Below are positions 24,117-32,568 of a DNA stretch of 64,000 nucleotides, piece by piece. A program made the translations under genes and the position numbers. Each line of letters opens with the position of its first letter. Position 1 is the first letter of the stretch. This DNA is from a virus. The notes under the pieces were generated by a model. That model saw only the letters and a program-made list of their open reading frames with translations, ran no database searches and was not told the DNA's origin. The stretch spans positions 33,428 to 97,427 of IMG/VR virus record IMGVR_UViG_3300048583_000100. One strand, given 5' to 3'.

Positions 24117-24122
24117 GTGACT

Positions 24123-24150
24123 ATTCTATCACAACCTGAGCAAATGTACA
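24123..24150 (-). promoter_or_regulatory. Early-type promoter for 24116-21425 operon
   Basis: Minus strand TGTACA, 16 bp, TAGAAT; iteron cluster 3 begins 26 bp upstream of its -35 box. Confidence 0.75.
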
Positions 24151-24175
24151 CAGTCCCGTGAAAATAGTTTTGCTA

Positions 24176-24301
24176 TACGGATCAATCACTTAGGGATCAT
24201 CAAACCGAAAGCCTTTAGAAATCAATCACTTAGATAGCGAAAATAGTTTTCGTATACGGATCAATCACTTAGGGACTTATCTATACGGATCAATCACTTA
24301 G
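24176..24301 (+). repeat. Iteron cluster 3 (four copies)
   Basis: TACGGATCAATCACTTAG at 24176-24193, 24255-24272 and 24284-24301, plus a partial copy ATCAATCACTTAG at 24221-24233. Starts are about 40, 39 and 29 bp apart. A flanking AAAATAGTTTT recurs before two copies and, in reverse, in cluster 1. Confidence 0.9.
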
Positions 24302-24318
24302 GGCAGTGCTATTCCTTA

Positions 24319-25341
24319 TTATAGCAGCTTGGCGATCTCGGCTGACTTAGCTCGTAGCATGTCCTGGGTCTCGGCTGCTTTCTGCTTGGCTCGGTCGGTC
24401 TGGGCCTTGTCAAATTTGCTGCTCTTGGCCAAGTCCTCATTCTTCTTGATGTACGTTTCGCGGACCTTGGAAAGGAAATCCTCTTGCGAAGAGATGTGCT
24501 TGAGCAGTCCCTTACTGTACATGTCGTTGAGTGCGAAGGATTCTCCAAGACCCTTGATTGCTGATGCGAGATCGGCAATCTTGATTTCGGATTTCGTAAT
24601 ACCCGGGTGCGCTGCTAGACCCTTGCTGATCTTGACCTTACCTTCTCCATCTCTTTCGTGGAAAGCTTTCAGGATATCAGTTGCGAAGGTGTCGATGCTT
24701 GTAGACAGGGTGCGAAGTTTGTCGGCCTTTAAGGTGCGGAAGCTCACCACTTCACCGCCCTTCTCTTTCATCTGTACACCCGAGTCGCCAATGCTGAGAT
24801 TGAGAACTTCTGCGAGTGATGAGTAAAGGAAGCCGATGAGTGCACCCTTGACACCGTGTTCAGGAGTCATGCGATGCGAAGTCCAATCTTCGAGGTCAGT
24901 GAATGACTTGACGAGATCGATCTGAACAGCCTGATCACCGACCTGGAATACAAGAGCCGCACCCTTGAAGGATGTGCCAGCAGCCAGATATGAAAGATCG
25001 TTGTCGTCTATGTACTCGTCAAGCTCTTCACGATAGAGACGCCAGTTGTCTGAGCCTTTCATTCCCTCAATACGAGGAACGATGAACATCACATCGATGT
25101 CACCGTACTCTTTGTCTGGGTTAGACTTGAGATCGCGTTCGATGTATGCAGAGGAACCGACTGGCTTACCAAATGCGACAGGCGCAAGGTTCTTCTTTGC
25201 AAGATGAGCATTGAAGTCCTTCTCGAATCTAGGAAGCAGTGCGAGTGCCTTCTTAGCAAGAGCCGGAGTCAGAATAACGTCTTGCGTAAGGGTGCTAGAC
25301 CAGCCACCCTCAGCTAGGAACTCTTTGAATGATCGCTTCAC
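24319..25341 (-). CDS. Nucleotidyltransferase-like protein with capsid-targeting N-terminus
   Basis: 340 aa. MKRSFKEFLAEGG resembles T4 internal-protein targeting peptides (cut after L-A-E). A Pol-beta-type nucleotidyltransferase core follows: GSSAYIERDL near 68, then YGDIDVMFIV near 87 with the paired Asp. A second carboxylate may be QIDLVKSF (near 150). Helical C-terminus. It shares this plan with 41127-42008, though sequences differ. Likely made late (promoter 26183-26190, upstream gene overlaps by 4 bp), packaged and injected; both are inference. Substrate unknown. Confidence 0.75.
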   Translation of the reverse strand: MKRSFKEFLAEGGWSSTLTQDVILTPALAKKALALLPRFEKDFNAHLAKKNLAPVAFGKPVGSSAYIERDLKSNPDKEYGDIDVMFIVPRIEGMKGSDNWRLYREELDEYIDDNDLSYLAAGTSFKGAALVFQVGDQAVQIDLVKSFTDLEDWTSHRMTPEHGVKGALIGFLYSSLAEVLNLSIGDSGVQMKEKGGEVVSFRTLKADKLRTLSTSIDTFATDILKAFHERDGEGKVKISKGLAAHPGITKSEIKIADLASAIKGLGESFALNDMYSKGLLKHISSQEDFLSKVRETYIKKNEDLAKSSKFDKAQTDRAKQKAAETQDMLRAKSAEIAKLL

Positions 25342-26156
25342 GTTACATACCTAAAATTCGGAGAGCGAGAACCATTCCTGCCCGTACCTAAACTATTTAC
25401 GAGGTGCTTTACCGATTCGAAGATAGTGACACCGTCTACAGTGCAAGCCCTTTTGTTCTTTGACATATCCTTTGACTTGCGCATGTTCTGCTTTGCTTCT
25501 TCAGAATGCTTCTTACCAAGTCGGACCTGTCGAATTGATTCTTTGTGAGCCGTAGAAAATGTCGGTAAGACTTTCGACTTTCCTTTTGTGGCTTTTGAAA
25601 TATTGTGACGTGTTTCGGGAGTTCTGGTTTGTCCAGTGCCACCCTCAGAAATCTTCTTCTTGTGTTCTTCAGTTAGCACTTTACCCGTCAGCGCATTTCG
25701 AATTTTTTCACGAGCTTCAGGGGTATGCGTAGTCCAGGTTTTTGCTCTAGAAGCGGCTATCTTGTCGTACCACTCTTTTGTGCGAACATATTTCTTGGAC
25801 GCTGCTGAAAGCTTTGCACTTGTTTCTGCTTTTGTCGGTGGGCGATCATAGTAGCCTTCTCCACCGGGCCCACAATTCATGCAAGCGGGATCTTTTCTAA
25901 GCTCAACAGTAATGAGCTCTTTTTCTTTATCTGATGCTTCTTGTCGAGAAGAAAATTCGAATAGCACCTGAGATACATGCCTGTCTTTACCGTATTTTCT
26001 GATGGACTTTCTCAGTCGCATACCGCTGCCCAAATAACCATCATTCAAGTTATCAGTGCTGTGCATCCCGATATAAAAGGCACCTGTTTCAATGCAAACT
26101 GTCTTATAGACAATATGGTGCTTTCTATTTGACGCTCTAACGTACTTCTTTTCCAT
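25338..26156 (-). CDS. SegA-like GIY-YIG homing endonuclease
   Basis: 272 aa. HIVYKTVCIETGAFYIGMHS (GIY-YIG core), then the conserved Arg (GSGMRLRKSIRKYG) and Glu (ASDKEKELI). From about 110 there are NUMOD3-like helices (HTPEAREKIRNALTGK, TEEHKKKISEG, HSEEAKQNMRKS) and a C-terminal NUMOD1-like DNA-binding motif. AT-richer than its neighbours, as usual for such elements. It lies between two cargo genes and behind a TATAAATA late promoter, so it probably inserted into that operon. Confidence 0.9.
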   Translation of the reverse strand: MEKKYVRASNRKHHIVYKTVCIETGAFYIGMHSTDNLNDGYLGSGMRLRKSIRKYGKDRHVSQVLFEFSSRQEASDKEKELITVELRKDPACMNCGPGGEGYYDRPPTKAETSAKLSAASKKYVRTKEWYDKIAASRAKTWTTHTPEAREKIRNALTGKVLTEEHKKKISEGGTGQTRTPETRHNISKATKGKSKVLPTFSTAHKESIRQVRLGKKHSEEAKQNMRKSKDMSKNKRACTVDGVTIFESVKHLVNSLGTGRNGSRSPNFRYVT

Positions 26157-26182
26157 TTGATACTCTCAAGGCTAGCTGAGAA

Positions 26183-26190
26183 TATTTATA
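26183..26190 (-). promoter_or_regulatory. T4-type late promoter (TATAAATA)
   Basis: A perfect T4 late box 27 bp upstream of the GIY-YIG gene start; it would also express the nucleotidyltransferase-like gene downstream. Confidence 0.75.
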
Positions 26191-26208
26191 GAAATCGGCA
26201 AAATCAGG

Positions 26209-27696
26209 TCATGCATACAACTCCACGAGTTTTTCCCAATTTGGAGCTCCTGATGCAGCAAGGTTAAGAGCACGTACGAGCTTACGAAGGGATACGTCAC
26301 CCTTACGCTTAGAGGTCTTGACGACCTTCAGAACATTCTCACGCTCATCCTTCGAAAGGGTCATGTCGCCTTCGAGACGGATGTCATGCAGGATTCTTTC
26401 CATGTGCTCGAACATTTCGTCGTCGGTTGGATCGACGTTGATGACGAATGCACGGGTACGAAGAGCTCCGTCTGGGTCAAGCTTCGAAAGCGGAAGGTTC
26501 GAGATGAAGATGATGCGACCCTTAAAGTCGAAGTACTTAGGAGCCATGGTGGCATCGTCTTCGTACTGCTCTGGGTCTTCACTCTCTGGGTCGAAGATGA
26601 ACGAGGAGCGCTTGTTCCAAACCATTTTACGGCTCTTCTTAGTGTCGGTGGCAGCCTTGATGAGGTTGCGAGCGTCGACGTCAGCAAGAGCTCCGTCCGA
26701 GTCATCGAACAGAATGATGTCGTTGCGGTGGTGATAGAGCAGCGTGTAGACACCTGCAGCAGAAGCCGAACCGGTGTTCTTGAAGTAGCCATCGCCGTCA
26801 GTAAGACCATTAGCCTCGAGCACACGCTCAACAGTCTGAGTCTTACCAGTACCACCCTTACCAGCTACGAAGAGAGCGTTAAACGATCCCTTGATGACAG
26901 CTTGGACAAGACCCGCAAGGTGATCTAGGGTCTCGAGATATGGAGTGCGCTCGGCACCAGCCTTATCCTTACCTTCGATCTCCTCTTCCTGAGAAGACTT
27001 GAAGTAGGTTTCCTTTGTGCCACCAGCAGTCACCTCGACAACGCCAGCCTTAGAAAGGATAGAGTCCTTGAGTGACTCGATCTTTGCATCAGGGTCCAGC
27101 GTGACTCGCTTACCGTTGATGCCGAACTGTTCCTTGAACTTGTCGTAGATGGTATCGAAGACACCGGCATGGACGATGTGGTAACGACCGATGAAGTCAG
27201 AACGAGTCATCGACTTGCCGCTCTTCAGCTGGCCGAGGAAGTCAACGAGTGCAGTTTCAGCTGTAAAGTCGTCGCGCTTTGCTTCAGTGACGATCGACTC
27301 ATTCATGGCCTCTGTAGCAGAGACTGGGAATGCGAACTCCTTACCAACAGATGGGTTCTCAAGCTTCGAAACTACGAGTGGTAGAATCTGTACGAGGGAG
27401 ACGCCCTTAGAACGAATGGAGTAGTTTGGATCGTGCGACTTACCGGTGAAAATGTCGATCGATGCAAGCGAACCTGGTTTTCCGACTGCACCTTCGCTCG
27501 CCCAATTGAATCGAACGCAGCGAGTTGAACCCGACTGAACGTAGCGAACACCGTAGCCGCTACCTTCAGAGTTCTTGAAGTGTTCGATGCCTGGGATTCG
27601 GATGAACTTGACACCCAACTTCTTCTCAATGTACGAGATCATGGTTGGAAGAGCTAGACCGGTGGCCTTAGCTTCGTGCAGCTGACTTAGTTTCAT
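26209..27696 (-). CDS. AAA+ ATPase with capsid-targeting N-terminus
   Basis: 495 aa. MKLSQLHEAKA fits a head-targeting peptide (cut after L-H-E). About 130 residues of unknown domain follow, then a AAA+ module: Walker A FVAGKGGTGKTQTV (about 280), Walker B DIILFDDSDGAL, sensor 1 IIFISNLPLSKLDP and an arginine-finger region (ALRTRAF). It is an enlarged paralogue of 20183-21157. A late box (GATAAATA) lies at 27732-27739. A packaged ATPase could act on host DNA or proteins right after injection; inference. Confidence 0.8.
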   Translation of the reverse strand: MKLSQLHEAKATGLALPTMISYIEKKLGVKFIRIPGIEHFKNSEGSGYGVRYVQSGSTRCVRFNWASEGAVGKPGSLASIDIFTGKSHDPNYSIRSKGVSLVQILPLVVSKLENPSVGKEFAFPVSATEAMNESIVTEAKRDDFTAETALVDFLGQLKSGKSMTRSDFIGRYHIVHAGVFDTIYDKFKEQFGINGKRVTLDPDAKIESLKDSILSKAGVVEVTAGGTKETYFKSSQEEEIEGKDKAGAERTPYLETLDHLAGLVQAVIKGSFNALFVAGKGGTGKTQTVERVLEANGLTDGDGYFKNTGSASAAGVYTLLYHHRNDIILFDDSDGALADVDARNLIKAATDTKKSRKMVWNKRSSFIFDPESEDPEQYEDDATMAPKYFDFKGRIIFISNLPLSKLDPDGALRTRAFVINVDPTDDEMFEHMERILHDIRLEGDMTLSKDERENVLKVVKTSKRKGDVSLRKLVRALNLAASGAPNWEKLVELYA

Positions 27697-27731
27697 TTGG
27701 GAGCCTAGTTAAAGTGGTGAATACTCGAGTC

Positions 27732-27739
27732 TATTTATC
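27732..27739 (-). promoter_or_regulatory. T4-type late promoter (GATAAATA)
   Basis: Late box 36 bp upstream of the AAA+ ATPase start at 27696, just after the terminator of the preceding transcript. Confidence 0.7.
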
Positions 27740-27752
27740 GTTCCACCAACAG

Positions 27753-27776
27753 AAAAGGGAGCCGAAGCTCCCTTTT
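27753..27776 (-). terminator. Intrinsic terminator
   Basis: Perfect 10-bp stem AAAAGGGAGC/GCTCCCTTTT with a TTCG loop on the minus strand, ending in T-rich sequence. Ends the 28096-27797 transcript. Confidence 0.85.
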
Positions 27777-27796
27777 CTTTCTTGCTGCTTCCTGGC

Positions 27797-28096
27797 TTAA
27801 GCAGCGCGACGCTTCTCAAAGAGCTCTGCGACGGCGTTCAGGCCTTCACGGTACGTCTGGTTAGGGGTTTCACCCTCAACGCGACGAGCAACGAATTCGT
27901 TGCTGAGCACTGCACCCGTAGCAGTCACTGCGTAGGTAGGAGTGATGGTCTTGCGACCTGCGCGAATCTTGCCTGCGAAGGCGAGGGTGCCGTTCGAAAG
28001 CTGACGATCAGTCGAAACCATCTTGAGGCCCGAGTTGATGAGGTTCTGGAACTGCTTGCTGCGCTGAACTGCTGCGAGGGTCTTGGCGATTGACAT
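27797..28096 (-). CDS. Small basic unknown protein
   Basis: About 99 aa from ATG 28096 with GGAGAA upstream. Sequence MSIAKTLAAVQRSKQFQNLI, then GKIRAGRKTITPTYAVTATG. Basic, no membrane segment. Monocistronic or last in its unit, followed by a strong terminator. No family recognised. Confidence 0.7.
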   Translation of the reverse strand: MSIAKTLAAVQRSKQFQNLINSGLKMVSTDRQLSNGTLAFAGKIRAGRKTITPTYAVTATGAVLSNEFVARRVEGETPNQTYREGLNAVAELFEKRRAA

Positions 28097-28172
28097 TGGT
28101 GATTCTCCTATGGTCTTATACATCAAAATTCAGGAAGACGGTGCTTCCCGTCTGAGACATCGTTGCCTCAAA

Positions 28173-28673
28173 TTAGTTTTCGCTTTCCTTGAAGGTCAGC
28201 TGTGGACAAATCTTTTCATGCTTGGCCTTGAACCATTCTGTGATGATGTTCGGTTCTTTCTTTGGCTTCTCGCCGTACCGATACATGTCCCATGCTTCTA
28301 TGCCATGTTCGGCAATGTACTTGTCCCTGAATCGCTGCTGTAGCTTTTCTTTAGCGGCAAAGTAACCCGCGCACACAGCAAGGATAGCCACCGCTGCGGT
28401 AACACTAGTTGGGATGATGACCCAAAGAGCAAGACCAGGCATACCCGCTTGTCCAATATGGAACATCGCATCAAACCCAAGTGTCCACCAAATCGCAGCG
28501 GCCAAGATAAGACCTGTGGTGTAAAAGGCTAGTGCCATAAACAGCGCTACAAATTTGAATAGTCCCCAGATAATCTGGCGAACGTAGGGGCAGAGATTCG
28601 TGCTGACATCATGTCGGTTAATGCCGAATTTAGCAAATCGATAGTGCCACGACTTGGTCGATAGCGTAATCAT
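28173..28673 (-). CDS. Membrane protein
   Basis: 166 aa with two or three transmembrane helices at about 38-65 (FALFMALAFYTTGLILAAA type) and 82-104 (VIIPTSVTAAVAILAVCAG), then a basic and acidic cytoplasmic tail. Start overlaps the MazG-like gene stop by one base. A small inverted repeat AGACGG/CCGTCT (28136-28153) downstream may terminate it. No family recognised. Confidence 0.7.
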   Translation of the reverse strand: MITLSTKSWHYRFAKFGINRHDVSTNLCPYVRQIIWGLFKFVALFMALAFYTTGLILAAAIWWTLGFDAMFHIGQAGMPGLALWVIIPTSVTAAVAILAVCAGYFAAKEKLQQRFRDKYIAEHGIEAWDMYRYGEKPKKEPNIITEWFKAKHEKICPQLTFKESEN

Positions 28674-29134
28674 CAGAGCTTCCTAAGTAGCCCAATGTTG
28701 TCAAGGTGAGATGGTGCTGTCCAGCCTTCCGGCTTGATGAGGTCTGGGAGACCGAGTGGGTTAGGACGCGAAGCCTTGATACCCGGTTCCTTCTGCATGT
28801 TGGCATCCAGTACGCGAGTCCAAGCCTTGTGGGCGTCTACCTTGAATGCATCGAGAGTACCGATGGCAACAACACAGAGGTCAATCATTGCATCGACGAT
28901 TTCGTCTGCGTATTCGATCTTGGCATTTTCCTGGAGAGCACCTTCATCAGCCTCGAGCGCTTCGAAAGCAGAGCGAGCTTCGTTCAGTTCTTCCTGAAGG
29001 AAGTCGAGACGGAATTTTAGGAAGGTGAGCAACTTGTCGCGCGGTAGGGTTTCGATTACTTCGCGCACCTTGAACTTGGTGTGCATGGTGTGGATGTCGT
29101 TGTCCCAATGGGACTTGTTCACTTCAAGATTCAT
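28673..29134 (-). CDS. MazG-like all-alpha nucleotide pyrophosphohydrolase
   Basis: 153 aa. LDFLQEELNEARSAFE (about 48-63) and YADEIVDAMIDLCVVAIGTLDAF, quoted in part, supply the E-x-x-E and E-x-x-D metal-binding pairs of the MazG/dUTPase superfamily. Such enzymes hydrolyse NTPs or dNTPs. In a phage that uses hydroxymethyl-dCMP it could act as the dCTPase (the role of T4 gp56), or on alarmones; sequence alone does not decide. A weak GTAAATA box is at 29169-29175. Confidence 0.75.
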   Translation of the reverse strand: MNLEVNKSHWDNDIHTMHTKFKVREVIETLPRDKLLTFLKFRLDFLQEELNEARSAFEALEADEGALQENAKIEYADEIVDAMIDLCVVAIGTLDAFKVDAHKAWTRVLDANMQKEPGIKASRPNPLGLPDLIKPEGWTAPSHLDNIGLLRKL

Positions 29135-29186
29135 TATGGTCTCTGATTGGTTGATGTTGCTACGGTAGTATTTACGCTTGGAAGAA

Positions 29187-29840
29187 TCACGAATGGTTCA
29201 GTTGTGAATCACGGGCTAGCTTGCCAACTGCTTCCATGATCAGGAAGACGTTGCGTTCGGGATGATCAGTACCGTCGAGCACCAGGTTCCAATTGTGAAG
29301 AGTCTTCCAATCGCGTTCGGTGGTCAGCATTGTGATCAGGCGTGTCACGTGGGTGTTCATGGCCTTGAGCAAGTCTTCTTCATTCAGAGGCCCAACTCGG
29401 TCGCAAATAACCATGACATCGTCCGTCAGCCTCTTACGCATCCTCTGAATGCGAAGCTCTTCAGGCGCATCGACGTAACAGTTCAGATGCAGCGCACCAA
29501 CTTCAAGAGCAGGTGCTACGTAGTGATTGATGCCGCTTGGTTCGACGATCAAGAATGCAACGCCTTTTGCGAGCTTACCATGGAACTCTTCTTTGGAAAC
29601 GCCGTAGCGATAACCATTGTAGGTCATGAGCTCAGCGAATCCATCGCGAGCTTCGATTGCGCGAGACTCTTCTTCTGTGATGAAGAAGTAATCGACACCT
29701 TCTACTTCGCCTTTACGGGCTGGGCGAGTCGTAGTTGAGATGAGGCAAGGTAGACGCTCAATATCTCTGATGTGGTTCAGTAGATAGCTCTTTCCCGAAT
29801 TGGACGGAGCTGTAAGTGTTACGAGGATTGGCTTAGCCAT
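29187..29840 (-). CDS. Guanylate-kinase-like protein
   Basis: 217 aa. P-loop APSNSGKSYLL (11-21), then the GMP-binding region STTTRPARKGEVEGVDYFF (about 34-52) and YNGYRYGVSKEEF, in the order found in guanylate kinases. Would convert (d)GMP to (d)GDP. In a phage with modified bases it may accept other deoxynucleotide monophosphates. The start overlaps the nucleotidyltransferase gene by 22 bp. Confidence 0.85.
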   Translation of the reverse strand: MAKPILVTLTAPSNSGKSYLLNHIRDIERLPCLISTTTRPARKGEVEGVDYFFITEEESRAIEARDGFAELMTYNGYRYGVSKEEFHGKLAKGVAFLIVEPSGINHYVAPALEVGALHLNCYVDAPEELRIQRMRKRLTDDVMVICDRVGPLNEEDLLKAMNTHVTRLITMLTTERDWKTLHNWNLVLDGTDHPERNVFLIMEAVGKLARDSQLNHS

Positions 29841-30610
29841 TTCTGCTTTAGCTCCATTTGAATGTGAGCAACTTCCTCGGGAGTGTTGAAGGAGAGAGTT
29901 GGGTAATCGGTCTGATACACCGTCACAGGCTGATCAGTGTTGTAGAGATGATGGAACACGTAGAGCATTGAGAGCTCTCCGCCTTGCGTGATGTAGCGAC
30001 CATTCTTCCAGAACGCATTGTGAAGATCATAAAGAGCTTCATGCAGTATGGACTTCTTGAATCGGAATACTGACTGATCATGCAGGCCGCTAGAATGATT
30101 CTCACCATACTTTGAAAAATCGGCAGACATACATTCCATATCTTCGTCAACCAAAAGAGTCACATACGGGTTCGGTTTAAGAACTGCCGGCACTACACCC
30201 GAATGCCAATACATGGGATGCGACAGCAGTTCATCGATGATTTCGGGATTAGAGAAGAACACATCACCCCAAGCAATCACGATGTCATCGCTGACTTCGA
30301 TTTTCTGAGCGTGGGCATCAACAAGTCCCCAAAGAACCGCATGACCATCGCCGAGCCCAGAAGAGATTGGCACGTTATGAACGTTGTTCAGAAGCTCTGG
30401 ATACTTCGCCTTGGTCTCTGCGAAGTATGCTGACCACTGGTCCTGAATGTCTTTGTTAGTGACGATGACAACCTTGTCGAATTTGGAACCAAGCTGTTGA
30501 AGAGTCGTAGTAAGGCAGGGCTCGTCCGTGATTGGTACGAGCGCCTTAGGAACGTTGACCTTCATTCGCGACCCTTTACCAGCCGCGATGATGAAGAGAT
30601 CACTTGCCAT
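29819..30610 (-). CDS. Sugar-phosphate nucleotidyltransferase-like protein
   Basis: 263 aa. FIIAAGKGSRMKVNVPKAL is the pyrophosphorylase loop with the catalytic Lys, and the AWGDVFF near 110 gives the metal-binding Asp. The LPS/DNA-linked fate of the product is unknown. It is embedded between a CofD-HAD fusion and guanylate kinase with overlaps on both sides, so these three act in one translation unit, perhaps making an activated sugar or nucleotide donor. Confidence 0.8.
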   Translation of the reverse strand: MASDLFIIAAGKGSRMKVNVPKALVPITDEPCLTTTLQQLGSKFDKVVIVTNKDIQDQWSAYFAETKAKYPELLNNVHNVPISSGLGDGHAVLWGLVDAHAQKIEVSDDIVIAWGDVFFSNPEIIDELLSHPMYWHSGVVPAVLKPNPYVTLLVDEDMECMSADFSKYGENHSSGLHDQSVFRFKKSILHEALYDLHNAFWKNGRYITQGGELSMLYVFHHLYNTDQPVTVYQTDYPTLSFNTPEEVAHIQMELKQKWLSQSS

Positions 30611-32519
30611 TGTTGGATGCCTTATGACGTACTGCTACTTGAGTGAAGAATGCCGTGTGGGCTGGGTTCTTTACGTGCAGACACTTGACACCTGGGAGAC
30701 CGCGAACGACGGCATCGTTGCCGACATCGAGCTCATCGCCGACATACGTGATGTTAGCTGGATTCAGGCTCTTCTTGATGTCCACGATAGCGTCTACCTT
30801 CGAAAGATTATGTCGCGCAATCTCGATAGTGGTTCGGCCAGAAGCACGAACAACAATCTCCGGGTCCTTGATGATCGTCTTGACAAGCTCCAATACAATT
30901 CCGCGATACTCCTGATCGATAGGTTTGATCGTGATCATTGCATTACCACGATTCTCAATCTTCGACAGCGGGATGTGGTGCTTACGAAGTGTTTCGATGA
31001 TGCGCTCTGCCTGAGTAGCATCGAAGATGGCAGAAGTGTTTACGCACTCGATGAACTCCTGCTTCTTGTCGTCATCGCTGTTGTGGTCGCGCTCGGTCAT
31101 TGAGGTGTAGCGGTACTTGTTGACACCGCCATCCGCGTAAATCGTGACATAGGCCGGGAGTTCCGCGAAAGTGCTTTCGTCTGTATCGACGAAATTCTTC
31201 AGATTGATGGCCTTGATAGAATTGCCAGTGCAGATTGCGACCTTCGAAACTCGATTCAGCGCGGCAAGGTTTGCCGTGTTGATTGAGGATGCCTTCGGGA
31301 AGATGTTACCGCGGCCAACGAGAGTGTCATCGTAATCGAAGACGAAGCAATCGCTCTCAATGAACTCCCTGAAATACGACTGACCAACGGCAAGCGCGAG
31401 CTTGTACGGGTCATGCGTCTTGGCTACATGGTCGGTTGGAACCGGACCAGACATATCGTAGTAGTCGAACGAGAGTACACGACTATGCGCGTCATCATCG
31501 AGTACCTTCATGATGCCTTCAGCAGCGCTATCAAGCACAAGGCGAATACGATCCTTCGGGAAGTAACGATCAGTCAGAATACGGATGATGTCGGATGCGC
31601 CCTGGCCCGGAGAGTCTTTGTCTGGCTGACGATTCATGACCATGACAATCTGAGCTTGCGAGCTGTCAATTGCTTCCTTGAAGCCACGGGATTCGTAAGT
31701 AGGAATCAACGAGGACCACTGTGTACCGCTAGAAAGAATGATGAGGTCAGCTTCCTTGATGGCAGTGAAAGCTTCACTACAGAGATAAGGATACGCGTCG
31801 TTGCCTTCTGCATCCGTGAAGAAGACATCTACGAATGGGTCAGTCATGCTGCCCCAAGATACGATGTCACCTTCATCTGTGATGCGCTTGCCGCTCTGAG
31901 TAATTGCACCGAGGAAGAGCGAGGTGTCATCGTTCAGAAGAACGTTGTCCTTGATTCCCATGAGCGATGCCATAATCTTTGCGGATGCACGAAGAGAGTT
32001 GCCGTTCGCTGATGCGAAACCGGCATACACAATGTTGGCAATCGAGAAGTCGTTGTAGTCGATCTTCGAAGCGATTGGAGAACGGAAGTATGCGTCGATT
32101 GCTTCACGAACGAACTGAGTAGCAGAGATGCGCTCCAGTGGTTCAGTGCCAAAATGCGGAACACCCTTGAACTGCTGCACCAACTCAGACTCGAGCTTAG
32201 CTACTTCAGCGTAGCAGAAGGCCTTGACAGAATCTGAGGGCTGCGTGAAGCGGACGTTCAGGAATTTCAGCCATGGCGACTTCGGATTCTCAAGCTCAAG
32301 ACGAGTAGTCTGATTCTTGCGAACATCTGAAGGACCGAGAATCTTGCCGTTCATTACCTGTCGGACTGCACCCGTGGACAGTCCATTATCGTACGCATTG
32401 ACGATAACTTTCGTATCGATACCGTCAATCTGCTTGTCTAGCAGATCGTAAAGACCCCGCTGAAGTGCGATCGAACCAGTACCACCAGCCAAAATTACGA
32501 TTTTCATGTAGTTCTCCAT
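30600..32519 (-). CDS. CofD/YvcK-like transferase fused to a HAD phosphatase
   Basis: 639 aa. Residues 1-380: KIVILAGGTGSIALQRGL, YDNGLSTGAVR, GPSDVRKN and NDDTSLF-type blocks of the 2-phospho-lactate transferase (CofD)/YvcK family. From about 390: a HAD domain, CFVFDYDDTLV (motif I), AICTGNS (II), and ITYVGDELDVGND (IV), like Cof-type sugar phosphatases. CofD joins a phosphosugar-like moiety to a nucleotide. The fusion with a HAD enzyme is unusual. Start could be ATG 32519 or 32507, each with a GGAG. Confidence 0.8.
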   Translation of the reverse strand: MENYMKIVILAGGTGSIALQRGLYDLLDKQIDGIDTKVIVNAYDNGLSTGAVRQVMNGKILGPSDVRKNQTTRLELENPKSPWLKFLNVRFTQPSDSVKAFCYAEVAKLESELVQQFKGVPHFGTEPLERISATQFVREAIDAYFRSPIASKIDYNDFSIANIVYAGFASANGNSLRASAKIMASLMGIKDNVLLNDDTSLFLGAITQSGKRITDEGDIVSWGSMTDPFVDVFFTDAEGNDAYPYLCSEAFTAIKEADLIILSSGTQWSSLIPTYESRGFKEAIDSSQAQIVMVMNRQPDKDSPGQGASDIIRILTDRYFPKDRIRLVLDSAAEGIMKVLDDDAHSRVLSFDYYDMSGPVPTDHVAKTHDPYKLALAVGQSYFREFIESDCFVFDYDDTLVGRGNIFPKASSINTANLAALNRVSKVAICTGNSIKAINLKNFVDTDESTFAELPAYVTIYADGGVNKYRYTSMTERDHNSDDDKKQEFIECVNTSAIFDATQAERIIETLRKHHIPLSKIENRGNAMITIKPIDQEYRGIVLELVKTIIKDPEIVVRASGRTTIEIARHNLSKVDAIVDIKKSLNPANITYVGDELDVGNDAVVRGLPGVKCLHVKNPAHTAFFTQVAVRHKASNNGK

Positions 32520-32568
32520 TCACTCCCGTATTCCGGGCACGCATTATTTACGGGAAAGTCAATCTGAA

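Noticed and set aside
17757-24301. CRISPR-array reading of the iterons
   Set aside because: Only four units per cluster, intervening sequences are themselves partly repeated and about 16 nt, and no cas genes are near.
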